From: Lederbergia citrea
Lineage (GTDB): Bacteria; Bacillota; Bacilli; Bacillales; Bacillaceae_C
Direction of reading: 5' to 3'
NCBI RefSeq assembly: GCF_018343525.1
Contig: NZ_JAGYPH010000002.1
Location: 1 to 64,000 of the forward strand
Length of the DNA stretch: 64,000 bases
The notes under the pieces were generated by a model. It had not been told where the DNA came from. It searched no databases and saw only the letters and a list, made by a program, of their open reading frames with translations. Of the stretch, positions 11,824 through 21,857 are shown in pieces (the first letter of the stretch is position 1; each line of letters begins with the position of its first letter). The translations under genes and the position numbers were made by a program.

Positions 11824-12174
11824 ATGAAAAAAGCGTTTAGGATCAAAAAAAATGACGATTTTCAAGCAGTGTTTAAAAAGGGAAGATCGGTAGCAAACAG
11901 GCAGTTTGTTATATATATATTGAAAAAAGATAAACAAGAAAACTTTAGGATTGGTTTATCTGTAAGTAAAAAAATTGGGAACGCAGTGAAGCGAAACCAA
12001 ATCAAACGTTATATACGCCAGGCTTTTCATGAGTTGGAAGACCAAGTGAAAAATGGCAATGATTACGTGATTATCGCCAGAAAACCGGCGGCCGAAATGG
12101 ATTACCATACTGTGAAGAAAAGCTTGGAACATGTTCTCAAGTTGGGAAAAATTTTAAAAAGAGTAAATGGCTAA
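11824..12174 (+). CDS. rnpA: Ribonuclease P protein component
   Basis: 116-residue basic protein that binds RNase P RNA and helps it process tRNA 5' ends. It starts [13 protein letters not shown] and carries the family RNR-type motif in [17 protein letters not shown] 11824 is preceded by GCAGGTGACAGT. Gene order rpmH-rnpA-yidC is canonical. Confidence 0.96.
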   Translation: MKKAFRIKKNDDFQAVFKKGRSVANRQFVIYILKKDKQENFRIGLSVSKKIGNAVKRNQIKRYIRQAFHELEDQVKNGNDYVIIARKPAAEMDYHTVKKSLEHVLKLGKILKRVNG

Positions 12175-12278
12175 AAATGTTTTGTGGTTTAATGCAAGTT
12201 AACTTTAAAAAATGTTAAAATATCCGAAAGACCGAATAAATTACACGTGATTTTGAGAAAGCAGGGAGGATAACTGGC

Positions 12279-13070
12279 TTGAAGAAAAGAATAATATTGT
12301 TATCAGCGATGCTCGTGCTTGTGCTGATAACTGCAGGCTGTGCAACGATAGACAATCCTAATTATATTACTGCTGAAAGTACCGGGTTTTGGAGTAAATA
12401 CATCGTTTATCCATTGTCTTGGCTTATTACTACCGTGGCCGAGATGTTAGGCCATAATTATGGATTATCGATTATCATCGTAACCTTATTAATTCGCTTA
12501 GCGATTTTGCCGCTGATGATCAAGCAAACAAGAAATTCAAAAGCGATGCAGGCCATCCAGCCTGAAATTCAGAAATTAAAAGAAAAGTACAGTTCAAAAG
12601 ATGCAAAAACCCAGCAGCAGCTTCAACAGGAAACAATGCAGCTTTTTCAAAAACACAATGTTAACCCACTTGCAGGTTGTTTTCCGTTAATCGTACAAAT
12701 GCCGATCTTAATCGGGTTTTACCAGGCAATTATTAGAACAGAGGGTATATCGAAAGCCGGAGAATTTCTTTGGTTTGACCTTGGCGCGCCGGATCCAATA
12801 TATCTGTTGCCAATCATAGCGGGTCTTACAACTTTCCTACAGCAAAAAATTATGATGTCAGGAATGGGAAATACTAATCCGCAAATGCAAATGATGCTTT
12901 ACATTATGCCAGCAATGATTTTAATTTTTGCTATCAATTTCCCAGCGGCACTTGCACTATATTGGGTAGTAGGAAATATTTTTATGATTGTTCAAACGTA
13001 TTATATAAAAGGACCTACAATAGAAAATGTGAAAGTAAAAGATGGAGGAGCGGGGGGAGCTAAGAAGTGA
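12279..13070 (+). CDS. yidC: Membrane protein insertase YidC (SpoIIIJ type)
   Basis: 263 aa. The N-terminus is a lipoprotein signal with lipobox ITAGC, followed by the five-segment YidC/Oxa1 core ([49 protein letters not shown]). It inserts small membrane proteins with or without Sec. SpoIIIJ, the paralogue in this position beside jag in B. subtilis, is needed for forespore signalling. The start is TTG 12279 behind AGGGAGGA. It overlaps jag by 4 nt. Confidence 0.95.
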   Translation: MKKRIILLSAMLVLVLITAGCATIDNPNYITAESTGFWSKYIVYPLSWLITTVAEMLGHNYGLSIIIVTLLIRLAILPLMIKQTRNSKAMQAIQPEIQKLKEKYSSKDAKTQQQLQQETMQLFQKHNVNPLAGCFPLIVQMPILIGFYQAIIRTEGISKAGEFLWFDLGAPDPIYLLPIIAGLTTFLQQKIMMSGMGNTNPQMQMMLYIMPAMILIFAINFPAALALYWVVGNIFMIVQTYYIKGPTIENVKVKDGGAGGAKK

Positions 13071-13702
13071 GAGAAATCACTGCTACAGGACAAACCGTCG
13101 AAGAAGCAGTAGAATCCGCACTGGCTCAACTTAATACAACGAGAGATCGCGCAGACATCAGTATTGTGGATGAGGGGAAAAGGGGACTTTTAGGAATATT
13201 CGGTTCCCGGCCGGCCGTGGTGAAGGTTACGGTTCAGCCTGATGCAATCGAAACTGCAATGGAATTTTTACAGACCGTTCTGTCAAATATGGAAATTAAA
13301 GCAAAAATTGAACCGGTAAAGGAAGATGAAAGAAATGTCATCTTTAATATTACTGGTGAAAAGATGGGGCTCTTGATTGGAAAAAGAGGACAAACCATCA
13401 ATTCACTGCAATATTTAACGCAGCTTACTGCAAATCGCCATTCCAAACATTATATTACGGTCATATTGAATCCAGAAGATTATCGTGAACGCCGAAAAGA
13501 AACATTAATTCAGTTGGCAGAGCGCCTTGCATCTAAAGCTTATCATACAAAAAAGCCTATTTCGCTAGAGCCAATGCCGAATTATGAACGGAAAATCATT
13601 CATACCGCTTTATCAGAAAATCGTAAAGTTCAAACGATTTCTGAAGGTGTAGAACCAAACCGCTACGTGGTCATACAGCCACAGGCGAGGAATATCAGCT
13701 AA
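13067..13702 (+). CDS. jag: RNA-binding protein Jag (KhpB)
   Basis: 211 aa. Jag-N domain (residues 1-50), a KH domain with [15 protein letters not shown] (about 105-150), and an R3H domain at the end ([24 protein letters not shown]). It acts as an RNA-binding partner of KhpA, influencing cell elongation in other Bacillota. Start GTG 13067 overlaps the yidC stop (GTGA), so translation is coupled. Confidence 0.94.
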   Translation: MREITATGQTVEEAVESALAQLNTTRDRADISIVDEGKRGLLGIFGSRPAVVKVTVQPDAIETAMEFLQTVLSNMEIKAKIEPVKEDERNVIFNITGEKMGLLIGKRGQTINSLQYLTQLTANRHSKHYITVILNPEDYRERRKETLIQLAERLASKAYHTKKPISLEPMPNYERKIIHTALSENRKVQTISEGVEPNRYVVIQPQARNIS

Positions 13703-13731
13703 CTAGAGCGCCCGCAAAGCGGCCTAACATA

Positions 13732-13763
13732 AAGAACTTCTCAAAACGAGAGGTTCTTTTTTT
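13732..13763 (+). terminator. Rho-independent terminator after jag
   Basis: Stem AAGAACTTCTC/GAGAGGTTCTT with a 5-nt loop and a T run. It closes the rpmH-rnpA-yidC-jag group. Confidence 0.85.
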
Positions 13764-13929
13764 ATTGTGAAAAGAATGAAAAAAATGTAAACTTATGGAT
13801 AACTTTATAGCACTCTTGCTTATTTGAGGGATTGTAGACTATTTTGCAAATAATGACGATAAAATATAGGCTTTTTCTTAAAATTATAGTGGTAAAATGA
13901 TAGTAAATAAAATAACGGAAGTGGCGGAA

Positions 13930-15798
13930 ATGAAAAAAATGCTTGTTACTGTTAATGGAGAGAATCAAAATCATGATGTAACCATTTATATGGCTACCGT
14001 TTTTTTTCTATGGTTGAAAATGTGCGCTCTCTATATTTGGGTGTTCCATATTAATATTCAATCCATCGAGGAAAGCATCATTTTAGCCGCTACATCTCTT
14101 GGATCAGCCGCTTTACTCGTTGGTTTTGGTTTTCTTTTTCGAAAGTCTGCTAGAATAAAGGCCTTTTTAACCATTCATTTTCTATTAACCGCATTATTGT
14201 TTGGAAATGTGCTATATTATCGTTTTTATATTGATTTTATTACCCTACCAGTATTGCTTCAATTTCAAAACGTCGGCGGTCTAAGTCAAAGTACGGTAGA
14301 ACTCATAAAGTATTATGACTTGCTTTTGTTCATAGATTCAGTTGTATTAATCATATTATTAAAGAAAAAGCTCATTCCGGCGATTTCTTTGCCAGCAAGG
14401 AAAAACATTGGAACGAAGATTATTTTAATGTTAATAACGGTTCCTTTGCTTGCAAGTGTTATTGTCAATCCGGGATTTTGGAATAAATCATATGACAAAG
14501 AAATGATTGTTAAATCACTGGGACTGTATCATTATCATTTATTTGATATTTATTTATACTCGAAAGCCTCAGTTAAAGGCGTTTTGGCAGATGGAGAAGA
14601 AATAACAGAAATCAGTAACTATGTTGAAAAAAAACAGAATAAGATTGTTCGATCTGATCTCCACGGAGTTGCACAAGGAAAAAATGTCATTGTCGTCTTT
14701 CTTGAGTCTACCCAAGCTTTTGTCCTCGATAAACATATTAATCAAGAGGAAGTAACGCCATTTTTAAATAAATTAAAAGCAGACAGCTTATATTTTCCAA
14801 ATTTTTACCATCAAACAGCACAAGGAAAGACATCTGATGCTGAATTCATCCTCGATAATAGCTTATATCCGCTAGCGGGAGGTTCGGTATTTGTTAGAAA
14901 ACCGAAGAATGAATACGATTCACTTCCGAAAATATTAAAGCGTTCCGGTTACTATTCCGCCTCTTTTCACGGAAATAATGCTCAGTTTTGGAATCGCTCT
15001 GTCATGTATGAGGCACTCGGGTATGACCGGTTTTTTTCGGAAAGTGATTACAATGTTACTGAAGAAAACTCGATTAATTACGGATTAAAGGATCTTCCGT
15101 TTTTTGAACAGTCGCTTCCATATTTAAGTTCGTTGCCTCAGCCTTTTTACGCAAAGTTTTTGACATTGACGAATCATTTTCCATTTTTGCTTGATCCTGA
15201 AGATCAATTAATATCTGAAATGGATGCGGAACAGGGATTGGTGAATAGGTATTTCACTACTGTGAGATATGAAGATGAAGCGATTAAATCCTTTTTTGAT
15301 CAAATAAAGGATACCGAACTATACAAGAATTCAATTTTTGTTCTCTTTGGAGATCATTATGGGATTTCAAAAAGTTATAATGATGAACTAGGTGAAGTGC
15401 TTGGAAAGGAAATTACAGTTAAAGATCAAGTAGAATTGCAAAAAGTACCGTTAATTATTCATATTCCCGGATTAGAAGGTCGAGTAATTGATTCAGTTGG
15501 CGGACAAATAGATTTAAGGGCCACCATCTTTGATTTATTAGGCATGGAGGAGAAAGAAAACTCACTTTCATTCGGAACAAGTTTACTCTCAGACAATCAT
15601 AATCGCTTAGTAGTGTTCAGAGATGGCACGTTTACAACGGATCAATACATCTTTACTGAAGGAACTTGTTATAGTAAAAAAACGAGTAAAAAAGTTAAGC
15701 GTAATAAATGTTCGCCTTATTTTAACCAAGTTCAAACGGAACTAAATTATTCTGATCAAATAATATATGGGGATTTAATCCGGTTTTTTAAAAATTAA
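13930..15798 (+). CDS. LTA synthase family protein
   Basis: Polyglycerol-phosphate (lipoteichoic acid) synthase family. Numbering from the upstream ATG at 13897: an N-terminal block of about five membrane segments (30-195) and an extracellular sulfatase-like domain (about 255-600). Glu270 in VFLEST and the catalytic Thr312 in TAQGKTSDAEF correspond to the LtaS metal/nucleophile site, with a late FGDHYG metal motif. ATG 13930 is preferred over 13897 because it follows GGAAGTGG and because TGGTAAAAT just upstream looks like an extended -10 element. It sits between jag and mnmE, which are neighbours in B. subtilis, so it is an insertion relative to that order. Which LtaS paralogue (LtaS, YfnI, YqgS) it equals cannot be told. 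Confidence 0.9.
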   Translation: MKKMLVTVNGENQNHDVTIYMATVFFLWLKMCALYIWVFHINIQSIEESIILAATSLGSAALLVGFGFLFRKSARIKAFLTIHFLLTALLFGNVLYYRFYIDFITLPVLLQFQNVGGLSQSTVELIKYYDLLLFIDSVVLIILLKKKLIPAISLPARKNIGTKIILMLITVPLLASVIVNPGFWNKSYDKEMIVKSLGLYHYHLFDIYLYSKASVKGVLADGEEITEISNYVEKKQNKIVRSDLHGVAQGKNVIVVFLESTQAFVLDKHINQEEVTPFLNKLKADSLYFPNFYHQTAQGKTSDAEFILDNSLYPLAGGSVFVRKPKNEYDSLPKILKRSGYYSASFHGNNAQFWNRSVMYEALGYDRFFSESDYNVTEENSINYGLKDLPFFEQSLPYLSSLPQPFYAKFLTLTNHFPFLLDPEDQLISEMDAEQGLVNRYFTTVRYEDEAIKSFFDQIKDTELYKNSIFVLFGDHYGISKSYNDELGEVLGKEITVKDQVELQKVPLIIHIPGLEGRVIDSVGGQIDLRATIFDLLGMEEKENSLSFGTSLLSDNHNRLVVFRDGTFTTDQYIFTEGTCYSKKTSKKVKRNKCSPYFNQVQTELNYSDQIIYGDLIRFFKN

Positions 15799-15804
15799 GG
15801 CTTT

Positions 15805-15934
15805 CGTTGATTTCCGCTCCAGGCACTTCGCTTTCCGCGGGGCGAGTGGCAAGCCTCCTCGGGCTTCGCCCTGTGGGGTCTTGCCTATCTCGCATCTCCC
15901 GCAGGAGTCTTCGTGCCTTCCGCTCCAATCAACG
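15805..15934. repeat. 130-bp dispersed repeat with inverted ends
   Basis: Ends CGTTGATT/AATCAACG, inner inverted AGGCAC/GTGCCT, and a direct TTCCGCTCC near both ends. GC-rich relative to its neighbours. The sequence type (CGCTTTCCGCGGGGCGAG, CTTGCCTATCTCGC) resembles intergenic repeats of other Bacillaceae. Non-coding. Confidence 0.65.
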
Positions 15935-16252
15935 GAATTTGCTAAAAATCAAAATTCAAGCTTAATAGAGCCTGAAGTACACATATAAAATAGATGAATC
16001 CATGAAAATAAGTTCTCTATCAATAACATAACGGATGTTTTTGAAAATGATATCGATTATTACCAGAAATACCAGAAACTTATTGACGTTAAAAAAGGAA
16101 GACACCCTTATCCAGTTTCATAAAGTAAAGGAACAGTAGAACCTTCTAAAAGAAACAGTTGCTGATGATTTATTGGTTTGGAGAAGCGTCCGCTCGCCCT
16201 GCGGAAAGCGAGCGGTAAGCTTCGGAAAACCTGCTCTATCCTATATATATAA

Positions 16253-16296
16253 TAAAAAAACTGTAGACAACTCGTTTATTAGAGTTTGTCTACAGT
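16253..16296 (-). terminator. Strong minus-strand terminator with no gene in front of it
   Basis: On the minus strand, stem ACTGTAGACAAACTC/GAGTTGTCTACAGT (one bulge) with an 8-nt loop is followed by TTTTTTT. No minus-strand gene lies upstream of it, so it is either a relic or stops antisense transcription coming from mnmE. Confidence 0.6.
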
Positions 16297-16300
16297 CTGA

Positions 16301-16326
16301 GGCTTGGCTCATGCCAGGTCTTTTTT
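16301..16326 (+). terminator. Plus-strand terminator
   Basis: Stem GGCTTGGC/GCCAGGTC (two G-U pairs), loop TCAT, then TTTTTT. Probably ends transcription from the LTA-synthase-like gene. Confidence 0.55.
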
Positions 16327-16394
16327 GTGTTCATAAAACTTATCAACAACTACAAAAAGTAGGGGTATTTTTGATGACCGGTTTTGCAATATTG

Positions 16395-16451
16395 TTATTC
16401 ACATGTGGATAAGCTAAAATGAAGAGTAGGCAAAAACTGTTTGTGGATAAT
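16395..16451. promoter_or_regulatory. DnaA-box cluster upstream of mnmE
   Basis: Three exact boxes: TTATTCACA (16395-16403) abutting TGTGGATAA (16404-16412) as a head-to-head pair, and TGTGGATAA (16443-16451). They lie 140-200 bp before mnmE. DnaA may bind here to regulate mnmE-mnmG or to titrate DnaA near the origin. Confidence 0.75.
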
Positions 16452-16591
16452 TTTAAGCAGTGGAAAAATGTTCTTTTGTAGAGGCTGAAATTTTGTTATT
16501 CTATTATTTTGGGGATAAATCCTAAAATCTAAATTTTTCGCGCAAAAATAGCGCTGATATATAAAACTGGAAAAGGGGAGAGGTGATAAAG

Positions 16592-17977
16592 GTGGAATTT
16601 GATACAATTGCAGCCATTTCGACTCCAATGGGAGAAGGAGCGATTGCGATCGTGCGCTTGAGTGGAGATGAAGCAATCGGTATTGCAGATCATATTTTTC
16701 GTAGTGCTGGCGGCATGCAGCTTGAAGAGGTGCAATCACATACGATTCACTACGGGCGCATTATCGACCCAAGATCGGAAGAAACTGCAGAGGAAGTAAT
16801 GGTAAGCGTCATGAAAGCGCCGCGAACTTTTACGAGGGAAGATGTAGTAGAAATAAATTGTCATGGAGGCCTAGTCTCTGTGAATCGTGTTCTCCAGCTT
16901 GCATTGAATGCTGGTGCACGCCTTGCCGAGCCGGGTGAATTTACAAAGCGGGCGTTCTTGAACGGGCGCATTGATTTATCACAGGCGGAAGCGGTTATGG
17001 ACTTGATTAGGGCAAAAACAGACCGAGCGATGAACGTGGCGCTGGGCCAAATGGAAGGGCGCTTGTCTAAATTAATTGCCGGATTGCGTCAAGAAATTCT
17101 TGAAACGGTGGCGCATGTGGAAGTAAACATAGATTATCCGGAATATGATGATGTTGAAGAAATGACGCATCGCATGCTTGTGGAGAAAGCAACCTATATA
17201 AGAGCTGAGCTCGAGAAACTGCTGCAAACGTCTCACCAAGGAAAGATTTTACGTGAAGGATTATCAACGGTTATTATTGGGCGTCCGAACGTAGGAAAAT
17301 CATCATTGCTAAACAGTCTTGTTCAGGAAAATAAAGCAATTGTCACAGATATTCCTGGTACTACGAGAGATGTTATTGAAGAATATGTAAATGTTCGCGG
17401 TGTTCCACTTCGCCTTGTCGATACAGCCGGAATTCGGGAAACGGAAGATATTGTTGAAAGAATCGGAGTCGAACGTTCACGTGAAGTTTTGAAAAAAGCC
17501 GATTTAATTTTACTCGTACTCAATTCAGCGGATGATTTTACAAAAGAAGATGAACAATTATTTACTGCTGTCGAAGGAATGGACGTTATTGTCATTGCGA
17601 ACAAGACGGATTTACCACAAAAAATTGATATGGAACAAGTTCGGATCGCGGCGAAAGAGCATCAAATCATTACGACTTCACTGCTCGAAGAAAAAGGGAT
17701 TGATGATCTTGAGCAAGCCATTGCTGATATGTTCTTTAAAGGCCAGATTGAGGCAGGCGACATGACCTATGTATCGAACAGCCGTCACATCGCGCTTTTG
17801 AATCAAGCGTTACAGGCAATTGAAGACGTGCTCTCAGGAATCGATTTTGGAACGCCAATCGATATCATTCAAATTGATTTAACTCGAACATGGGAACTGC
17901 TAGGTGAAATAATTGGAGATACTGTACAAGAAAGCTTAATAGATCAGCTTTTCTCACAGTTTTGTTTAGGAAAATAA
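16592..17977 (+). CDS. mnmE: tRNA modification GTPase MnmE
   Basis: With MnmG it installs the (carboxymethyl)aminomethyl group on wobble U34 of certain tRNAs. Numbered from GTG 16583: N-terminal tetrahydrofolate-binding domain (1-125), helical domain, inserted G domain with P-loop GRPNVGKS (233-240) and DTAG (280-283), NKTD, and the conserved C-terminal FCLGK with the catalytic Cys. GTG 16592 ([10 protein letters not shown]) is preferred because AGAGGTGAT is well placed before it; GTG 16583 is the alternative. mnmG follows after a small repeat. Confidence 0.96.
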   Translation: MEFDTIAAISTPMGEGAIAIVRLSGDEAIGIADHIFRSAGGMQLEEVQSHTIHYGRIIDPRSEETAEEVMVSVMKAPRTFTREDVVEINCHGGLVSVNRVLQLALNAGARLAEPGEFTKRAFLNGRIDLSQAEAVMDLIRAKTDRAMNVALGQMEGRLSKLIAGLRQEILETVAHVEVNIDYPEYDDVEEMTHRMLVEKATYIRAELEKLLQTSHQGKILREGLSTVIIGRPNVGKSSLLNSLVQENKAIVTDIPGTTRDVIEEYVNVRGVPLRLVDTAGIRETEDIVERIGVERSREVLKKADLILLVLNSADDFTKEDEQLFTAVEGMDVIVIANKTDLPQKIDMEQVRIAAKEHQIITTSLLEEKGIDDLEQAIADMFFKGQIEAGDMTYVSNSRHIALLNQALQAIEDVLSGIDFGTPIDIIQIDLTRTWELLGEIIGDTVQESLIDQLFSQFCLGK

Positions 17978-18035
17978 AGAAAAGCGGAAGGCGGCCGTTC
18001 AGTGGCGACAAGCACAAGGCAGCTTGCGCTTTTCT
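17978..18035. repeat. Mini repeat between mnmE and mnmG
   Basis: 58 bp with ends AGAAAAGCG/CGCTTTTCT, starting directly at the mnmE stop and ending 17 bp before the mnmG ATG. It looks like a minimal member of the dispersed repeat family and creates a false upstream extension of mnmG. Confidence 0.7.
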
Positions 18036-18052
18036 TAGAAGGAGGAATAATC

Positions 18053-19945
18053 ATGCAGCAATTTGAGGCAGGCCAATATGACATTATTGTAATTGGAGCG
18101 GGCCATGCCGGATGTGAAGCTGGTTTGGCTGCTGCAAGAATGGGTGTGAAAACCCTAATGATTACGCTAAATCTCGACATGGTTGCGTTTATGCCATGTA
18201 ACCCATCAGTAGGCGGACCTGCAAAAGGGGTTGTTGTTCGAGAAATAGATGCACTTGGCGGAGAAATGGCCAAGAATCTGGATAAAACAGCGATTCAAAT
18301 GAGAATGCTAAACACTGGTAAAGGTCCTGCAGTCCAAGCATTACGGGCACAGGCGGATAAATTCCAGTATCAGCATGAAATGAAAAACACTTTGGAAAAT
18401 GAGCCGAATTTAACCCTTCATCAAGGAATGGTTGACGAACTGATTGTAGAAGATGGTGAATGTAAAGGCGTGGTTACGATGACAGGTGCCGTTTATCGCG
18501 CAAAGTCTGTCATCATTACAACAGGAACTTTCCTTCGTGGCGAAATCATCCTAGGAGAACTAAAATATTCAAGCGGTCCGAACAACCAACAACCTTCCAT
18601 TAAACTCTCAGAGCATCTTGAAAAACTTGGATTTGAATTAGAAAGATTCAAAACAGGAACACCACCGCGTATCAACAGTAAAACCATTGACTATAGTAAA
18701 ACAGAAATCCAACCTGGTGACGAAGAGCCGCGTGCATTCAGCTATGAAACAACAGATTTCATTACGGATCAGCTGCCATGCTGGTTAACATATACGAATA
18801 TGCAGACACATCAGCTCATTGATGCAAACTTGCATCGTTCACCGATGTTTTCCGGTGCCATCAAAGGAACGGGCGCACGCTACTGTCCTTCTATCGAAGA
18901 TAAGGTCGTTCGTTTTAATGATAAACCGCGTCATCAAGTTTTCCTTGAGCCTGAAGGAAGAAATACTAATGAGGTGTACGTACAAGGATTATCCACAAGT
19001 ATGCCTGAAGAAGTTCAGCAAGAACTGATTAAAACTGTACCGGGGTTGGAAAATGCCCGGATGATGCGCCCAGGCTATGCGATTGAGTATGATGCCATTG
19101 TTCCAACACAGCTATGGCCGACGCTCGAAACAAAAAAGGTGAAAAATCTTTATACGGCTGGGCAAATTAATGGAACTTCTGGTTATGAAGAAGCGGCCGC
19201 TCAAGGGATCATGGCCGGAATCAACGCTGCAAGAAATGTACTTGGTAAAGAGGAAGTCATTTTAAGCCGCTCTGATGGCTATATCGGTGTATTAATTGAT
19301 GATCTTGTCACAAAAGGAACGAATGAGCCTTATCGTTTGTTGACGTCGCGTGCGGAATACCGACTATTACTGCGTCATGATAATGCAGATTTGCGCCTTA
19401 CAGAACTTGGCCATGAAATTGGCCTAATCTCAGAAGAAAGATATGAAAAATATTTAAATAAAAAAGCAGCCATCGAGGCTGAACTGAAACGGCTACGTTC
19501 CATTGTGATTAAGCCAAATGAAAAAACACAGAAATTAATTCGCGAAGCAGGCGGTACTGAACTAAAAGATGGTATACGTGCAGCTAACCTTTTGAAACGG
19601 ACAGAGATGTCCTATAAGCATATTCACGAATTGGTCCCTGCGGAAATTGATTTGACTGCCGATGTCGTTGAGCAAGTCGAAATCCAATTAAAATATGAAG
19701 GCTATATTGAAAAATCCCTTCAACAAGTGGAAAAACTTAAAAAACTGGAAGACAAAAAGATCCCTGAAAACATTGATTACGATGCAATCAATGGGATTGC
19801 AACTGAAGCACGTCAAAAGCTGAATCATGTGCGCCCATTGTCAATCGCCCAGGCTTCCCGAATTGCAGGGGTAAATCCTGCTGATATTTCCATTTTGTTA
19901 GTGTATATTGAGCATGGAAAAATAGCACGGGTATCCGGAGAATAA
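18053..19945 (+). CDS. mnmG: tRNA uridine-5-carboxymethylaminomethyl modification enzyme MnmG
   Basis: FAD-dependent partner of MnmE (GidA), 630 aa, matching the family. FAD-binding [10 protein letters not shown] near the N-terminus; conserved [18 protein letters not shown] and the helical C-terminal domain that binds MnmE. The frame extends to 18002, but that part reads through the mini repeat; ATG 18053 follows AGAAGGAGG. rsmG begins 14 bp downstream. Confidence 0.97.
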   Translation: MQQFEAGQYDIIVIGAGHAGCEAGLAAARMGVKTLMITLNLDMVAFMPCNPSVGGPAKGVVVREIDALGGEMAKNLDKTAIQMRMLNTGKGPAVQALRAQADKFQYQHEMKNTLENEPNLTLHQGMVDELIVEDGECKGVVTMTGAVYRAKSVIITTGTFLRGEIILGELKYSSGPNNQQPSIKLSEHLEKLGFELERFKTGTPPRINSKTIDYSKTEIQPGDEEPRAFSYETTDFITDQLPCWLTYTNMQTHQLIDANLHRSPMFSGAIKGTGARYCPSIEDKVVRFNDKPRHQVFLEPEGRNTNEVYVQGLSTSMPEEVQQELIKTVPGLENARMMRPGYAIEYDAIVPTQLWPTLETKKVKNLYTAGQINGTSGYEEAAAQGIMAGINAARNVLGKEEVILSRSDGYIGVLIDDLVTKGTNEPYRLLTSRAEYRLLLRHDNADLRLTELGHEIGLISEERYEKYLNKKAAIEAELKRLRSIVIKPNEKTQKLIREAGGTELKDGIRAANLLKRTEMSYKHIHELVPAEIDLTADVVEQVEIQLKYEGYIEKSLQQVEKLKKLEDKKIPENIDYDAINGIATEARQKLNHVRPLSIAQASRIAGVNPADISILLVYIEHGKIARVSGE

Positions 19946-19959
19946 GGAATGAATCAAAG

Positions 19960-20676
19960 ATGAATGTTGAGCAATTTACAAACATGCTGGAAGAGAAGGG
20001 AATCACGTTAGATTCCAGGCAACTCAGCCAGTTTGAACGGTATTTTGAACTGCTTGTCGAATGGAATGAAAAAATGAATTTGACCGCAATCACTGAGAAG
20101 GAAGAAGTGTATTTAAAGCACTTTTTCGACTCAGTGAGTGCCGCTTTTTTCATTAATTTCAATCAACCAATCAAACTATGCGATGTGGGTGCAGGAGCGG
20201 GCTTTCCAAGCATACCTTTAAAAATTTGTTTTCCTGAGTTAAATATCACCATCGTTGATTCTTTGCAAAAGCGGATTACCTTTTTAGATCATTTGGCAAA
20301 GGAACTCGGACTAAAAGATACTCATTTTCACCACGACCGCGCGGAAACATTTGCGAAAAAAGCAGAGTTCCGTGAACAATTTGATGTCGTTACAGCACGT
20401 GCTGTGGCAAGGATGTCAGTGTTAAGTGAGCTTTGTTTACCGCTTGTTAAAGTTAATGGTACATTTGTTGCTATGAAGGCAGCCAGTGCAGAGGATGAGT
20501 TAAAAACGGCGGAATATGCTATCAAGCAGCTTGGAGGCAAGTTTTCAGCTGTTCATTCTTTTACATTACCGATAGAAGATAGCGAAAGAAATATCATCGT
20601 CGTTAAAAAAACGAAAAAAACGCCAAATAAATACCCTCGAAAGCCCGGGACACCTAATAAAATGCCGCTTGAGTAA
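19960..20676 (+). CDS. rsmG: 16S rRNA (guanine-N7)-methyltransferase RsmG
   Basis: 238 aa, methylates G527 (E. coli numbering) of 16S rRNA; loss gives low-level streptomycin resistance. SAM-binding motif I is [15 protein letters not shown], and later [11 protein letters not shown] is characteristic. ATG 19960. It directly follows mnmG, as in B. subtilis (gidB). Confidence 0.96.
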   Translation: MNVEQFTNMLEEKGITLDSRQLSQFERYFELLVEWNEKMNLTAITEKEEVYLKHFFDSVSAAFFINFNQPIKLCDVGAGAGFPSIPLKICFPELNITIVDSLQKRITFLDHLAKELGLKDTHFHHDRAETFAKKAEFREQFDVVTARAVARMSVLSELCLPLVKVNGTFVAMKAASAEDELKTAEYAIKQLGGKFSAVHSFTLPIEDSERNIIVVKKTKKTPNKYPRKPGTPNKMPLE

Positions 20677-20830
20677 AACTTGGCGAATTTTATATAGGAA
20701 ATAGGGCATCTGTTCGGCAGGATATTGCAAAAAGAAATAGAATGATGTAATAAAGGGAGTGTACAAAAAGAGTTGAGGGGTACTTTTTGGACAGCTTCTA
20801 TGGGAGTTTCTATTAAGGTGGTGTAGAAGG

Positions 20831-21682
20831 ATGAAACATCCTTTCTCTCGATTATTTGGTTTGGGCGAAAAAGAATTGCCAATAGAAAAAGAGATGGCAG
20901 AGGACCGGGATGAAGTAAAAAAAATCCCGGTAACTAAAATTGTTCCAAATCGATTCCAGCCAAGAACTATTTTTAATGAAGAGAAAATTGAAGAATTGGC
21001 TAGGACGATTCATACACATGGCATTATCCAACCGATCGTGGTACGCGAATCGGAGGACGGTCAATTCGAAATTATTGCCGGTGAACGCCGATTTAGGGCA
21101 GTTCAAATGCTTGGTTGGTTAGAAGTTCCCGCCATCATCAAGAATTTAAGCGATACAGAAACCGCTTCGGTAGCCTTGATTGAGAATCTTCAACGCGAAG
21201 AATTGACGCCGATTGAAGAAGCGATGGCATATGGAAAACTCTTAGAAATTCATAATTTAACGCAAGAAGCATTGGCCCAACGGCTCGGGAAAGGGCAGTC
21301 TACTGTTGCCAACAAGCTTCGCCTTTTAAAGCTGCCGGAAGAAGTTCAAACCGGATTATTACAAAAAAGTATAACCGAACGGCATGCCCGTGCATTAATT
21401 CCATTAAAAGATCCTGAAAAACAAATTCAAATCATGCAGCTTATTATTGAAAAGAATTTGAATGTCAAACAAACAGAAGAACAAGTGGTTAAACTGCTCA
21501 CAAAAGAAGAGCAAAAACCAAAAACAAAACGTCGTGCAATCAGCAAAGATATGAGGATTGCCTTCAATACCATCCGCCAGTCGCTTTCAATGGTCGCTGA
21601 CAGCGGAATTAAATTGGACTCAAAGGAAGAAGAGTTCGACGAATTTTATCAAATTACGATAAAAATCCCTAAGAAAAAATAA
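20831..21682 (+). CDS. noc: Nucleoid occlusion protein Noc
   Basis: 283-residue ParB-family protein. N-terminal amphipathic start ([15 protein letters not shown]) that binds membrane in Noc, ParB/Srx CTP-binding domain with GERRFRAVQ, and helix-turn-helix [20 protein letters not shown]. It differs from Spo0J by this N-terminus and by its place upstream of soj, as in B. subtilis. It blocks division over the nucleoid. ATG 20831 follows AAGGTGGTG. Confidence 0.95.
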   Translation: MKHPFSRLFGLGEKELPIEKEMAEDRDEVKKIPVTKIVPNRFQPRTIFNEEKIEELARTIHTHGIIQPIVVRESEDGQFEIIAGERRFRAVQMLGWLEVPAIIKNLSDTETASVALIENLQREELTPIEEAMAYGKLLEIHNLTQEALAQRLGKGQSTVANKLRLLKLPEEVQTGLLQKSITERHARALIPLKDPEKQIQIMQLIIEKNLNVKQTEEQVVKLLTKEEQKPKTKRRAISKDMRIAFNTIRQSLSMVADSGIKLDSKEEEFDEFYQITIKIPKKK

Positions 21683-21701
21683 AAACAGCAAAATACTAGA
21701 T

Positions 21702-21742
21702 AAAAGTGAGAAGCTTGTCAAACAAGTTTCTCACTTTTTGTA
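21702..21742 (+). terminator. Rho-independent terminator after noc
   Basis: Stem AAAAGTGAGAAGCTTG/CAAGTTTCTCACTTTT with a 5-nt loop, ending in a T run. Confidence 0.88.
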
Positions 21743-21857
21743 TATAATTGATTCAGAGAAAAGTTTTTTCTATTAAAAAGAGTGATAAAGTCAAATATTT
21801 GTTAAAATAGAATACGTGATTGTTATTTTGAAGGAAGTAAAGGGGTAGGTGAGATCG

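Larger units (their letters stand above)
15935..16394. other. Gene-free stretch with hairpins
   Basis: No supportable gene. It contains a hairpin at 16183-16223 (GAAGC/GCTTC, CCGCTCG/CGAGCGG) resembling part of the 130-bp repeat, and the terminators listed separately. About 15,960-16,170 is AT-rich and has only short, stop-broken frames; it may be decayed coding DNA. Confidence 0.5.

Noticed and set aside
13234..13446. Minus-strand frame across jag
   Set aside because: Shadow of a well-supported gene; no ribosome-binding site or family match.
16173..16412. 79-residue plus-strand frame
   Set aside because: Runs through hairpins, terminators and DnaA boxes; composition not coding-like.
17464..17482. 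parS-like core in mnmE
   Set aside because: Only the inner TTCACGTGAA matches; all outer positions differ.
18002..18052. N-terminal extension of MnmG
   Set aside because: It translates the mini repeat; the strong ribosome-binding site is in front of ATG 18053.
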